Assembly: GCA_014871385.1 (NCBI GenBank)
Contig: CM026432.1
Location: forward strand, 8,548,825-8,612,824
Reading direction: 5' to 3'
Length of the DNA stretch: 64,000 bases
Origin: Ceratodon purpureus
Lineage: Eukaryota; Streptophyta; Bryopsida; Pseudoditrichales; Ditrichaceae
The notes below the pieces were generated by a model. That model did not search any database, had not been told where the DNA came from, and was given only the letters and a program-made list of their open reading frames with translations. Positions 37,118 to 50,059 of this stretch are shown piece by piece. Each line of letters starts with the position of its first letter. The stretch's first letter is position 1. The position numbers and the translations under genes are program-made.

Positions 37118-37287
37118 GTTAATACTACATTGCTCTTACAAATGTATGATGGTAAAGTCGGTTTATAGATTTTTTTGATGGGGATTTATAATCGCTTATA
37201 AAAATAGTTATATATTAATATCGGAGGCGCCAATGATTTGCCATGGATGATATGCTACCGCGTAATTTAGTTAGAAAGTCAAATTTG

Positions 37288-37441
37288 GCTTAAAGTTTTT
37301 ATTTGTTCAAGAATACTATGTAGAAGGAAATAAAAGGTTATTGAGTTTCGTTATGAAGCTTTTCCTTACAAATCCTATCTATAAAATACATTACCTTTTA
37401 ATAGATATTTTGAAAATAGTATGGAATTACAGATATTAATC
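37288..37441 (+). repeat. Dispersed 154-bp repeat, copy 1
   Basis: Begins GCTTAAAGTTTTTATTTG and ends AATTACAGATATTAATC. It matches 58984-59137 with only a few base differences and no gap. The two copies lie 21.7 kb apart in the same orientation, so they belong to a repeat family of unknown type. Confidence 0.85.
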
Positions 37442-38803
37442 CCTTACAACTTTTCCAAATCTCCTTGATTTTGAAAACTTCCAACCGTAGGATCTTGTTC
37501 AAAGCCATCCAATTAGTCTACATTCCAAGTTTTGTAAAGTTTGACCATACGGATCTTTAGATATATTAGTCAAAGTTCCAAGTTTTATAAAAACTTCCAA
37601 ACAGCTTTGTCACCCATTTTTCCTTCACCATTTTCTCCTCCTAAACCACAGTATATGCTGTAAAATTCATATCTATTTTGGATTTATTTATTTTTTGGAT
37701 TTTTTTCCTCTAAAATTTTTTTCTATACAAATGCATGTATACACCGTTCGGATTTCAAAAAATAGATGATCTTCTTGGGCATTTCTAGTGTGGAAAAAGA
37801 GCCAGTGTATATGCATTTCATTTGACTCCCATCACTGGAAATGGGGTTTTCCAATGCTTCTGTGTTTGTATTGTCTTCAAATTTTTTGAGCATACTTCCA
37901 ACTCACTTTAGAACCCAAAACTGAAGAGCCTCCAACCACACGATCTCAAAAAATTGGTTGTTTCACTCTCCGAAGGATGGCTGTCCCTGCCGGGGAGTAC
38001 CAAAAAAAACTTGTCTCTCAAGTTCAAACCTTACGATCTTCCAAACGGCAAGGAGTTACAATCTAAAATTTTGTGTACAAGTTAGGTACTAGATCCTACG
38101 GTTAGATTCTTTAAAATACGTTTGAATTTGCATAATTCTGCCTTGAACTAAAACAAGGCAGAATTAAGGCAGAATTTGGGATTTTATGGCCAAATGCTTT
38201 AGGGGTTAATGTAAAAGGAGGTGATAAATGGTAATTATCATCATTAATATAGTTACAAATGGTGGTAATAATTATTGCCCTTATTCTAAATGAAGTCAAC
38301 AAATGGTAGTATTTATCCTGGATAGATTAACAAAAGATATTGATCATTATTTGTAAATTTTGCTACTTTTCCAAATGAAGTTAACAAATGGAGTGGATCA
38401 TGATCTTAAGGACAAATTAAGGACAAATCTTAAGGACAACATTGTTTTGAAAGTATCAATATATGAAAAAATCTATTATGTACTTCAACCTTTTTATATA
38501 ATATTGGTACAAACAACAACTACTTAGTATGATAAGGAAATGTAGAATTGTGTATTATACCATGGATGCACTCTAAAAAATGTGAGCCCTTTGATGCTTT
38601 CACTTATTGACCTAAATATTTGTATTACAATATGTTGCCAGCCTGTTGCAAAATTAACACATGGCAAAGTACTCACAATAATGAACGTAAGTTATATCAT
38701 AAACCATCAGTAAATAAAATCAAAATTTGATTTTGATTATAAACCATCATAATAATATTACCTTTACTCCATACTCTGTAATACTGTAATAGCATATTAA
38801 AGA
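37442..38803. other. AT-rich repeat-derived DNA
   Basis: No gene. Contains a piece (38075-38120) of the roughly 190-bp repeat family found at 30-32 kb (TTAGGTACTAGATCCTACGG). Phrases like CCAACCGTAGGATCTTG and AACCTTACGATCTTCC recur through this part, suggesting decayed tandem copies. Confidence 0.5.
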
Positions 38804-40477
38804 ATGATTTACCATCCCATCATAGATAATCTAAAAATACCACAGATTTACATACAAATTGCTCCCCCTACCCCTTTAAATACCCCGGTTAAACCCAGTA
38901 AGAAATGGTCCAAATTAGACTACCCTAATACACTAAAAAATAGCCCCACACATATCCTTCCAATCCCAAACTACCATACAAACATGTCACTAAAATTCGA
39001 AGCCCAACTCAGTTATTACACCGATGGCTCTTTCATACCTCCAAAAGAAATTGGCCCCAATAATGAATGGATGAGGGAAAAAGCTGGATATGGCATCTAC
39101 AGCCCTAAAGGTATTAACATCCCCAAAAGACTCCATGGACACCAAAACATTTTACGAGCTGAAATGATGGCTATACACGAAACACTAAGAATCATCAACA
39201 CACAATTTCCTAATGAACCCGCATATATATTTACGGACTGCCTAAACGTCCTATATTTATTAAACACGCAAATCAAACACCCCACACTACACAATAGTCA
39301 CCCCGATCAAACCACACTTGCCTCCATGGTAGAACTACTCCAACAAAGAATACAACCCATTTCTCTACACAAAGTCAAAGCACACATCAACATTGATGGT
39401 AACGAGAAAGCGGACAAACTAGCAAAAATCGGTGTCGACCTAGAATATATAACTGACGAACACCCATACGAACACGCGCATGCTACCCTATACTACTACC
39501 AGAAAGATGTATGGCCATCCATGATAGATATGCCAGACAAAGGACCAGTTAGAGACCTAGAAAAACAAATCAAGAAATACGATAGAGAAAAAAACTTAGA
39601 AATTATGGCTATACAAACTCCCAATATTTACAAATGGACAGCAAATGAAGATATAGATAATGAACTCTCCAATGAATTCTGGAAAAATCCAATCATTACA
39701 GACAAACAAAAAACATGCCTTATCAAATTTCGTATTGGAACATACATGGGCCATGCTAGGAAACAAATGTTCTTTGGAAGAGAAAGATTTCCATCCATCA
39801 CATGTCCTATTTGTAGATCACATGAACCGGACACATGGTTACATGTGTTACTCACATGCCAACAACAACACATACATTCACTCCGCGTCAAAAGACACAA
39901 CAAAGCAGTTTGGGAAATCCGTAAACTACTAATCTCATCGGAAAAATCTCGCTGCTATATTCTCATGAATGCTCGAACCTTCAATGATAAACCCCCAGAA
40001 AATACTGTACCAAATTGGTTACTCCCTTGCACATGTGGCACACAAAGATGCCACTGTAACTCGAGATTTAGACCAGACATCTTATGTGTGAAAGGCCTAT
40101 CTTACCAAAGTGAACCCCCTTCTGAAATGAACCCCAACCTTACAATACAATTTATTGAATTTACATATTGCAATGACAGATTCTCCCCAGAAACACTCCA
40201 AGCCAAAACTAACAAATACAATCCATTAATCGCTAATATCACTGCTCTAGGATGGAAAGTTGACCCTCTTATCGTCATTACAGCCGGCGCTAGAGCAACT
40301 ACGCACATTCCATCAATGAAATCACTTGAAGAAAAATTCCAAATACCGATGCCCACCATCAAAAACACCTTCAAAAACATAAACACTATCGCCATACAAT
40401 ACGCCATATCCATTCTACTCCACAAAAGAAGAATAGAAAACCACCAACCGATTCCCAAAACATTAGAACCTCCTTAG
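38804..40477 (+). mobile_element. 3' part of a non-LTR retrotransposon: RNase H, zinc knuckle, restriction-like endonuclease
   Basis: An uninterrupted 557-residue frame from an ATG at 38804. RNase H domain at about residues 68-215, with the four acidic residues in place: YYTDGSF (D74), LRAEMMAIHE (E120), YIFTDCLN (D145) and GNEKADKLA (D204). A zinc knuckle follows, CPICRSHEPDTWLHVLLTC (C334, C337, H347, C352), then RHNKAVWEI. A Cys-rich turn PCTCGTQRCHC (409-418) comes next. Last is a PD-(D/E)XK-like endonuclease core: RFRPDIL (D425), FIEFTYCND (E452) and KTNKYNPL (K468/K471). This order matches the carboxy end of LINEs with a restriction-like endonuclease, and with RNase H present most resembles the Dualen/RandI type. 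No reverse transcriptase lies upstream, so the copy is 5'-truncated. The coding strand is notably poor in G and rich in A and C. Confidence 0.75.
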
Positions 40478-40480
40478 TAA

Positions 40481-40513
40481 AAACTTTAAAATAAAATAAA
40501 ATAAAATTTTGGT
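40481..40513 (+). repeat. (AAAAT)n tail of the non-LTR element
   Basis: Directly after the stop codon region come about four AAAAT/AAATA units. LINE 3' ends often finish in short A-rich tandem units, which supports this as the 3' end of the element. I could not find a target-site duplication pairing this end with the 5' truncation point near 38.8 kb. Confidence 0.7.
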
Positions 40514-43500
40514 AGTAGCTAGAGCTACTTTATTTAAATTGTTAGCATACAGGTGTCAAGTCTCTTTTTGTCACTTCTCGCAAAGGGGGCTGTTGGCTGG
40601 CACAACTTATTTCCTGCTCGTGATCGCTCACTCAGCAGTATCAAGCCACTCCATCCCCCACATCCACTCAAACGAGTCCATCACGGTTCGAACTCGGACC
40701 GGATTAATGAGACAAACGCTCACATCCAACCAACAATGAGCTCGTGGTTTGATGTCCGTAACATCACCACAAACTATTCTATACACCTGTTTTCACTGGT
40801 TTCTTGTTACTAGTTACTTGTGACTAAAGTGTCTACTATCGAAAGGGGGGAGTAGATCTTTACTTCCATACCTTTGTCCTGTGGGCTTTGGATTGGGGGT
40901 AGGTTGAACAGACACTTAATTCACGTCGGTCTCCGCCGGAGACCGAAGTTTCTCTCTCTCTACCATCCCATTTAACATCAAAGTGCACTAAATGCTACTA
41001 GGTGGAAGCACCGTAAAGTGGACCACAAAGTGACACATGTGATCATTTGGAAGTGATTATAAAGTGTGCTGTTTTTCAAAGCTCAAATCTGATTTTGAGC
41101 ATTTTGGTGTAGATTTTGAGCATTTTAGTCACTTTTTAAGGTGTCATAAGGAACCTTACAGGCACCTCCATAAAAAAAACATCTTCCATTGAAACTTAAT
41201 TTGACCACTAGTTCTAAATCATGAAAATAAACTTTTCCAAAGTTTTAATGGCTTCATTTGGGGCCCTTTGTTGGCTTTAGAAACTGTTTTTCCAATTTTA
41301 AAATCAGTGTTCGGTGAAAAAAAACTCCCTACAAGTACCGCGACAGTGACCCTCCTAAAAAACATCCTTGCGGTACTTTTGGAACCCTAAACCAATTAAT
41401 GAGTATATGAATTGATTATTTTAGAATACCTCTTAAACATATAGAGGGCCCTACTTCATCAAAAGTGATTTTTAGATAGTTTTTGATTCTTTTCTAACCA
41501 CTTTTTCAAATGACTGCATTCACATTGCTTGGATTTAAAGCCTTTATACAATTACTTTAAAGTGTCTACTTTGCATGAAACTTTTTCAAGTTATACAGAT
41601 AAAATTTGAGAATCTATATAAGCAAAAAAATTTGACTTCGATTACGTCTCTCCATCACTTTTGTGCAATTTTTGCAAAAGGGCTGAAACTGACAAATAGT
41701 TAAGCACTTTTTTGGTCCACTTTATTGTGCTTCCCCCCTACTGTATCCGCCTAACACCCTTTATTTTGAAAAGTTGTCACAATTTTTTAAACAACTTAGG
41801 TTATTTGCAAATACAGTCTCCTCATTCAAAGATGCACCCATGATTTCAACTCCCTTAGGTCATTTAATCCCTAATGTCAAAATCAACCCGATCAGGGTCG
41901 ATTTTGGTTCGATGAGGCTCGCATTTACTAAATTTAGATCAAATTAAGTTTTTATATTCGGAAGATTGTAGATATTTTCATACCTTTTCGAAATATCATC
42001 TCATGCTTCAAAATTCCTCATACTTTAGAAGATATCCACAGTCAAAGTTTGAAAACACAATTTGAAATCTGCCTAAAACTGCTAAAACTGCGGTATATGC
42101 TCATTTATGCTCAAAAACTGCCCAAAATCAATTAAATTGCAAAAATTTCAAAACTTCACCAAAAATTGAGATTTTACTTTTTTTTGAGTTTTGTTTTTTT
42201 TCAAGTAAACAAGGTTTTAAGGCATGATCCACCGTTTGGATTTTCAATCCAATAATTCTTCACATGCCTTTTTTATTGTCAAAGATTGGCCTTTGTAGTT
42301 GAATTTCAGCATACCTCTATGTGAATAATCAAGCATTTCTTTAGGATTTATAGGTTGTATGAGGGTAAAAATTGCAAAGGCATGTTCCTCACTCATCTAA
42401 AAACAAGAATCTGAAGAGCCTCATATCAAATTTTCTACCAAAAATGGTTTTTTTGGCCCTCAAAAAAACAAGTTACCCTTTTTCCAACAAGCAAAAAAAC
42501 TTTTTTTCCATCTTTAAACATTATGATCTCACAATTGGTAAAGAATTTGAATTTAAGATTTGACACATATATGCACATACAAGTTAGGTACAAGATCTTA
42601 CAATTGCATACTCAAAAATACATCAAAACTTAATAATTTGCACCTTGGATTTAAAGAGGGCAATTTTCAGGGTTTTTTGCAATTTTCAGGGCATTTGACA
42701 TTAGTGGTTAATATAATGAGTAGAACACATACTTCAATCCAAGAATTATTTCACTCACTCAACTAAGGAACATAATATATCAACTTAGAAATCATAAGTT
42801 GAAAGCCAGTGTTCACTCATTGGATGAAACGAAAAGGATTATTTTACAAACAGCTCAACTGGCCCTGCCAATGCTGAGGACATTGTCCATTTGAACAGTA
42901 AACCACCACAATTTCAGTTTTCACAACCATTACTCACAATTTGCACTACCCTGAGCGGTCCATTCTTTGAAGACACACTGCCCAACAAAGCATACAGAGA
43001 CAGCATCTGGGAAGGAGCATGACACACCACAACTTCCACAACTGAAGATGTAAGTCAGAAGCTGCACCTCCAATCCATTCACTTGAAATACCATAACAAT
43101 GTGCAACTACAGCGATAATGCATCTGAAACTTCAATGTCCAGTTGAGCATGTCGGAGTTGCATTGCAGAGCTGAAGCCTGGTTTGCACTAAAGCTGCACT
43201 TTCCACCTTCAGAGCAAGGTGCAGATCTGTGTGGACAAGGCACTCGGCACCTCTTCCAGGATTTCTACCACTCAACTGAGGGGTTCGTCTTTCACATTGG
43301 CCTCGTACCCATTTCTCTTGCTGTAGCCACAATCTCGAAATGAGTCGTTGCATTTGTAAGTACTGTACTCAATGTCCTTGTAGGTGCGATGGCTATGAGG
43401 TGATGATGCGCATTCCAGTTTACATCTGCCGCAGTTATGCACATAGGTTTGAAGGTTGGTCTTGCATATCGGATTAGTACTGCTATCGCATAAATGATTT

Positions 43501-45223
43501 GACGGAGAAGTCCTACATGATGAGTTTTGAAACCAGTTTGTGACCAGTGGATGAAAATTTACCTTCAATGCCATCACGGGTGGCTTGGGCAGGGAGTTGT
43601 TTAGCAAGTTTGCTCCACCTCCAGTCTTATACACCAGGGAGGATGTTGCAATCCTTGACTCCGATCCTTCACATACACTTATCCTAATCTTGTTTCTCTG
43701 TAACTATAGGTAAGATTGGAAATGAGGTATAAAAATATACACAATCACACAATGAGCAGATATACGAACAACTTCAGAGAGGTTCACAAAACAATCTCAA
43801 ACTCAAGACGAAAATAGGAAAACGAAATTCGGTAGAACAAGAGCAGTCCAGGAGGTATTGCGATCCCTTCCAAATTAAGTTGAACATCCACACAAAATAT
43901 ACACAAGCCTTCTCACAAAACAACAACTCTGTCCTGTTTACAAGCAATGTACCCTCTCATCGACATAATCATATCTCTACTCACAAGTTCCTATCGTCCA
44001 GTGCAACATCACAGCAAAATAAAAATACTTAGCAGGAACATTCACAGTCCTGAACTATAGCTCCCACAACTACTGTATACAAGCCAAGTCAAACCATGTC
44101 ACAGCTTGGTAACTTACAATTAGATTTCGGGGCAGCCTACAAGACTGTGAGCATAATATACATTCTCATACAAGAGAGCTTCACGAAACAATCTCGTGAT
44201 TCTGACGCTAAAAAAGAAAACGAGAATTGGCAGAACGTGTTCAGTCCCGTATGTATCAAGACGCCCTCAATTTGAGGTAAGACTCCATAAAAAAGAAACA
44301 GAGATCTTCTGACAAAGCAGACACCTTGTCCTGTTTACGTTGTAGTTACTCAATAACATCAAACTTTGCTAAGCAGAAGAATTCGCAATAAAACTCTACT
44401 CTTAAGCTCATCTTGTGCGGTGCTACACACACAGCTACACTGCAAATGTAAACCCTTGCCACGCGGAATAATCACAAAGTCCCACAACTTCACCTTCAAT
44501 GTAAGTCAAGTCAAACCATGTCACCGCGTCGCCTGCATCGTCAGTGTCGTAAGAGAAACTCCACTCGAGACAATCAGTCTTCACCAACTTAGACCCGATT
44601 CATCGACACACTTGGGATGATACAAAACAACGCCTGACATCAACTGCATTGATGGCAATACCGCCACAAAGCTGCTGAACAATTCATGTTACCCTCAGCC
44701 TGACTCCACCGTCGCCAAAAAGCGTTACGAGCAAACAAGGCTGCAAATGTAAATGCAATCTTATAAAAAGAAAACCTTGCACCAAACAGCATAGTACCTT
44801 GCCAGTTTCTACAGAAGAAAAGAAGTGTCAACACCACAATTTCATGCGAACCCTAGAGTTCTGAACAGAATCGGTCAGCACACATTCGCCAGAACTACTT
44901 TTACTCAAAAGCAATTGCGAACTTGGTCAGATCGACCCAGACACTTCCATAACCCAACATTCAAAAGTTCTCTCGTGCAAATCATTTGAGCTTCTAAACT
45001 AACTGTAGGGGATTTCTCGAAGTCTTTGACAGTCATCACCATGTTGCACTTACATTTGAGAACTTGCTTCACGTAGTCTGCTATTGGAGCGGACATCCAC
45101 AAAAAGATCGTCCAACATTTGCGCCTCCACGTCCAAAGTCAGGGATCACGTGAACCCTTCACTCGCTCATCCGGTCACCTGCGTTGTGTACGGGTCTTAA
45201 AGAAATCAAATTGCCTCTCTGCC
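40514..45223. other. Intergenic, no gene recognised
   Basis: 40.5-42.8 kb is AT-rich and repeat-derived, and includes a diverged copy of the 30-kb repeat family at 42577-42632. 42.8-45.2 kb is less AT-rich but shows only short frames without domains, on both strands. No RNA gene was seen. Confidence 0.45.
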
Positions 45224-48200
45224 CTACGACATAATCAACTTACAACAGTCCACCTTGTGTACTCGTTGCAATATTGACCGTCCACTATCAGCATCTTGCA
45301 CGAGGCGTAGAAACCCACAATCATTTGCTTCCACCACTCGCATTTCCTTCAAATCTCCGCGCACGTGAAGATATTGGTTGTCGTCGAGGCAATCGTACCA
45401 AGAAGGATCTCGATAGTTTCTGTCCAAAACAATTAGACACGATCCTGAAAGATTGGTGACAGAAGTGCATCCCCAAATGCGAAGGCCTGGCAACACTCTC
45501 AGCACACCCAAACCCTCCAGGCTGCCACAATCCAATATTTGTAACGACCCCAGCGCACTCAGCTGCCTGAGAGACTCCGGAAGTGCCTGCAACTCACCGC
45601 ACCCCTCAATCCCCATCCACACAAGCCTGGACAAGTGGCCGATGGACTCTGGGAGCTTGGTGAGGGATCTGCAGTGCACAATCGATAGCAGTTCCAAACT
45701 CGTGAGGGCACCCAAACAATGAGGCAGAGTCTCCAGGCTGCTGCATCCTCTCAGGGTCAGTCTCGTGAGCAGTTTGAGATGTCCGATGCTGTTGGGGAGC
45801 TCCCGCAAGTTCTCACAACGCCATAAATAGAGCCAGTCCAGATTCGTGAGAAGTCCGATGGTGTGAGGGAGCTTGCTCATGGCCGGGCTGTCATAAAACC
45901 GAATATTGGAAAGGTGGTGGAGATGGGCGAGCGAACTCTGTTCATTGAGCCATATGATTCCCTCATCACTGCAGTTCACTACTACGAGTTCCTTGAGCCC
46001 GTGGAGTTGTCCAACAGCGACTGCTTGCCATTCAGTCGTAAGGTCTGTAGCAAACCAGGTAAGGCCCGTCATGAGCCCCATTGATTCTGGTACCTTGGAC
46101 ATGGATGTGCACATGCCCATGATAAGCCGTTTCAACCGAGGCAGGGCACTGATGGAATCCGGCAATGATTCTAGGCTTCTACAGTCCTGTAGATGGAGTA
46201 ATTGCAATTGTGTGAGTTGTCCAATTGTACTTGGTAGCCTCTGCAAATTCTGACATCCATATAAGTTCAATACTTGAAGTCGAGATAATTGCCCTATGGA
46301 ATCTGGGAGAGTAATGATTGATGTGCAATCCTTCATACAAAGATTGAGCAAGTTTGGACAACCCTGAAAAGCACAACAAGTAATGAGTATCAAAATTCAA
46401 TCACAAAAAGACGAATCATCCAAACAATAAATTGTTATTGTAGATTGCAATTATAACTTCAATTGTAAGCAATTTGATTAATAAAGTCAATAAAGGATAT
46501 AAATTTTAAAATACTTACTTTCTTTTTCCTTTTATATATTTCAATTGCAATGTAAGATTAGCATAAGAGAAGTTATGGTTGAAGCATCAAAATAATTTTA
46601 CGTATTTCAACATCAAATTTGAAATTTAAGATAATTTTTGTTCAAATTATACAATGTAATTCATAATCATAACTTGGATTTTCTACCTTAAACATGATTT
46701 GATCAAATTGAAGTCCAAATGCTCATGTGGCTCTATTAATGCATGAATTTTCTATTTCCATATTTTGAATGTAAGCATTAAAGGTTTAAGAATTCAGAAA
46801 CTAATAAACTCAAATCATTATACATCTTAAGGTGAAAATTGAAGTATCAAAATGCAAGCTTGTTCAATTATAGATTTAGCTTTAAAACCAAATGCAATTA
46901 TCATATATGAAAATATACTTATGTAAATTTAATTCTTATTTAGTTTATATTTCAAAAAACATCTCTATGCTTTACACATTAAAGAAAACAAACAATATTA
47001 GAAAAAATAATCTACATTTGAGGGTTGATTTCAAAATTCTAAATGAAACAATCATTGTTATGTTAAATTAATACATCTTATTTTTCAATAGATGTAGACT
47101 AAATTTGAATTCTAAAGAATACATGTAAGTTCATACAAAAGTATTTTAGATAAAGAGATATTTTTTATAATTTACAAATGCTATACTTCATTGTTTCTAC
47201 ATTCATCCATGATTTAAAAAGAAAATCCACTTATTAATTGGTGGTGGAAAATATCAACCCATTTTGCTTTATTTTATTAAAATGTACATCTGGAATTCTT
47301 GTCAATTCATCATTAAAAATTAATTCAAAATCATTAGTGCTATCACTTGATTTTTCAATTCATTTTTTGATTTTCTTCTATCTACATTTGACATGTCTTA
47401 TCAATCAATACCATAGTTGTATTAAACAAATATTCCTTTTCAAAATAAAGTATTTAACATATATACAATTCAATCAAACTCTAATCCAAACTAGAATGTA
47501 GAATAATGTACCTCTGTTGCTGAATTTGATTCAGTCCATATACTAGCAAGGCCAGGGCTATTAGAAAGATCCAATGCTACCAAGTTGAAAAAATTCAACA
47601 TTCGAGGTACATGTTTCAATGGCATGTTCCTCCATTGCAACCACCGTAACTCTTTTGAAACATCATCAAAATTCCCACTTACATCACATCCATCCAATAT
47701 AAGATAATGTAAGTTGGTCATCTTTGCAAAACTCTCACATTCATATTTGCGTTTTCGACTCTTTGCGAGATTGAGCGCCTTTACTTTGTTGTACCTCTGA
47801 ATAATCAAAAAAAATAAAAACACCTTTTTTAAATTTTATAGATGTACCATATATGTATTCTTCAAGATTCTTCATAAGTAATATCATTTTTATATAACAA
47901 AATTTTAAAAAATGTACAAAAACATTATGGATAGCAAGTAAAAACTTACATCATAATTCTCTTCAACAACTTTGGCAGCTCTGTTCTCCCATAAATGGCT
48001 TCCACTCAGTATTCCAATACTTTGGCCCAATTCTTGTAGTAGACCATGCATCACCAACTCTTCTTGTCCAAAAAAATTCCTAACTCCAACTAATGACTTA
48101 TCAATGAGATTCCTCAAAGTCATATGAGGGGTCTCATATCCGCAACATGATGAACATCCCTTACAACTTTTCCAAATCTCTACAACCTCTTGCTTTCTGA

Positions 48201-50059
48201 GGTTGCAGAATACACAGGCAATATCCACAAACATCATCTTCTCTTCAACAGAAAGACAATCATAACTCCATCTTAAAGTGTTTATCACCTTCACCTCTCC
48301 CTTTAAAGCACTCACCGCCTCAGGCCAGATACATTCCAAATCTTCATCGCTTTTCTTATCCATCAAGCTAGAGCCCACCACCTTCAATGCTAGTGGCAAA
48401 CCACCACATGCTTTGCTCACATCATTGGCTACATCCTCGAACTTTGGAGGAGCTTCTTCACTACGAAATGCATGCATGTTGAAAAGCTTTGTAGCGTCAC
48501 TAGTCTCCAAGGGTGTCACTTCATGAAGAGAGAAATTTTGAGACTCTCCACTAATAACCTTCAACACATGGCGATCCCGAGATGTAACAATGATGCAACT
48601 CCCTTGTCCAAGAAGACCTATATCTAAGATGATGTCATCAAATTGGCTCTTCTCATGGATGTCATCCAACACAATCAATGTTGGACCTTTGTGTGATAAC
48701 TTGTGAAACCAAGAACTATAACTGCGAGCATTGCAATTTTGAACATGCAAAAGATCCCAAAGTAGTTGATTCTGCAATTTCTCCACCATACTTGAAGAAC
48801 TCAAAGTTGAGTTATGATCAACTATCAAAAAACTCATGGCTTGAAACTTCTTGTGATTTACAAAATGGTTGTAAATCAGCTTGGCAAGAGAGGTTTTACC
48901 GACTCCACCCATCCCCACAAGGCCCAATAAACCTGTGGTATTCGATATCATCTCCATCTTCTTGACGCATGCATGAACATGCTCTTTGACACCCACCATG
49001 CAACGATCAACTTGCAATGCCTCATATGAAGGTGTCAACTTGCTCAATATGGCACCCACCACTTCCTGTTTCAGTTCTACTTCGTCACTGCGCCAGGAAA
49101 ATCCGTCATTAGTACTTCATAATTTCCCCCACTAAATCCAACATTCATACTTACTTAAAATGGACTGAAAATTGGATGAGGCATGTCCTGAAATAATCGA
49201 TACAAGTGATAATTTAACTCTTAATCATGTGACCGGTGTATCATGACACTCCATACTCTACACTCCTTTATAGTACGAATTGCATGCCTGATAAACTTTG
49301 GGTTTGACATGACTCTCTTGCCAAAGAATAACCCTCTAGCTCTGCATGCCCATGCCTCGACAACAAAAGTACAAGACTGTTGTAACTATAACTCAATAAG
49401 AAACTCAAGCATAGCTAGTGATGCCAACAAAGTGGATTACAGTTCAATCAAGTCAAGTGCAATCCCATCACAAAACAAACTTTCATTCCGGGAGGGGTAC
49501 AAACATATCACGTAAACTTGAAGAGAGACACTCACCCCTTGTAATCAGACGGACGATAGCAAAATCCAGTGATGTCCGCCAAATTCCGAAGAGCTTCGCT
49601 CCATTCATCCACTTGCTCCGGTGATCTCTTGGACTTATGTTTCTCAAATGCCGCTGCAAACGGGCCATTCTCCACCCACCGCAAGTGTGCAGGCTCCACC
49701 TCGTAGTACACAGGTATTACTGGTTTTCCGCTCCTCAACATGTCAACCAGTTCACTCAGGCAATACTTCGACTCTGCATATCCTTTCGAAACAACTGCAA
49801 CATGGATCTTCGCCACTTCCAGAGCGTCATTTATGGACCTGAAAGCAGGATCCCCCTTCCTCAACGATGCCTTGTCCAGAAACGGATTCAAGCCAGCGTC
49901 CCTAAGTGCTTCATCCAAATGGGCCACAAATCCAGCTTTCACATCAGGCCCACGGTGGTTCAGGAACACGTCATAGTCCACGCCCATGGCTGTAGAAGAA
50001 GAGCATTGCCCTCGGGGACGTTTGCAACGCCTCCATAGTCCAAGAGCCCGGCCATCCAT
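45224..50059 (-). CDS. TIR-NB-ARC-LRR immune receptor, 4 exons
   Basis: An intracellular immune receptor of the TNL class. Exons: 50059 (or 49987)-49536, 49087-47950, 47796-47512, 46363-45224. Phases agree. Length is about 1004 residues from the ATG at 49987 (MGVDYDVFLNHRGPDVK), or 1028 from 50059. The TIR exon holds VSKGYAESKYCLSEL, which includes the conserved NADase-type Glu. NB-ARC: P-loop GMGGVGKTS, RNBS-A/kinase 2 TLIVLDDIHE, RNBS-B CIIVTSRDRHVL, GLPL motif CGGLPLALKVVG. The MHD position reads VMHGLLQELG (codon GGT at 48043-48045). The last exon is a run of about ten LRRs of the type LPDSIGQLSRLQVLNLYGC, then a carboxy part (SGSCLIVLDRNYRDPSWYDC) to a TGA-free end at KLIMS. The exon 3 to 4 intron is about 1.1 kb and could hide a further LRR exon. 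No partner gene lies beside it. Confidence 0.9.
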
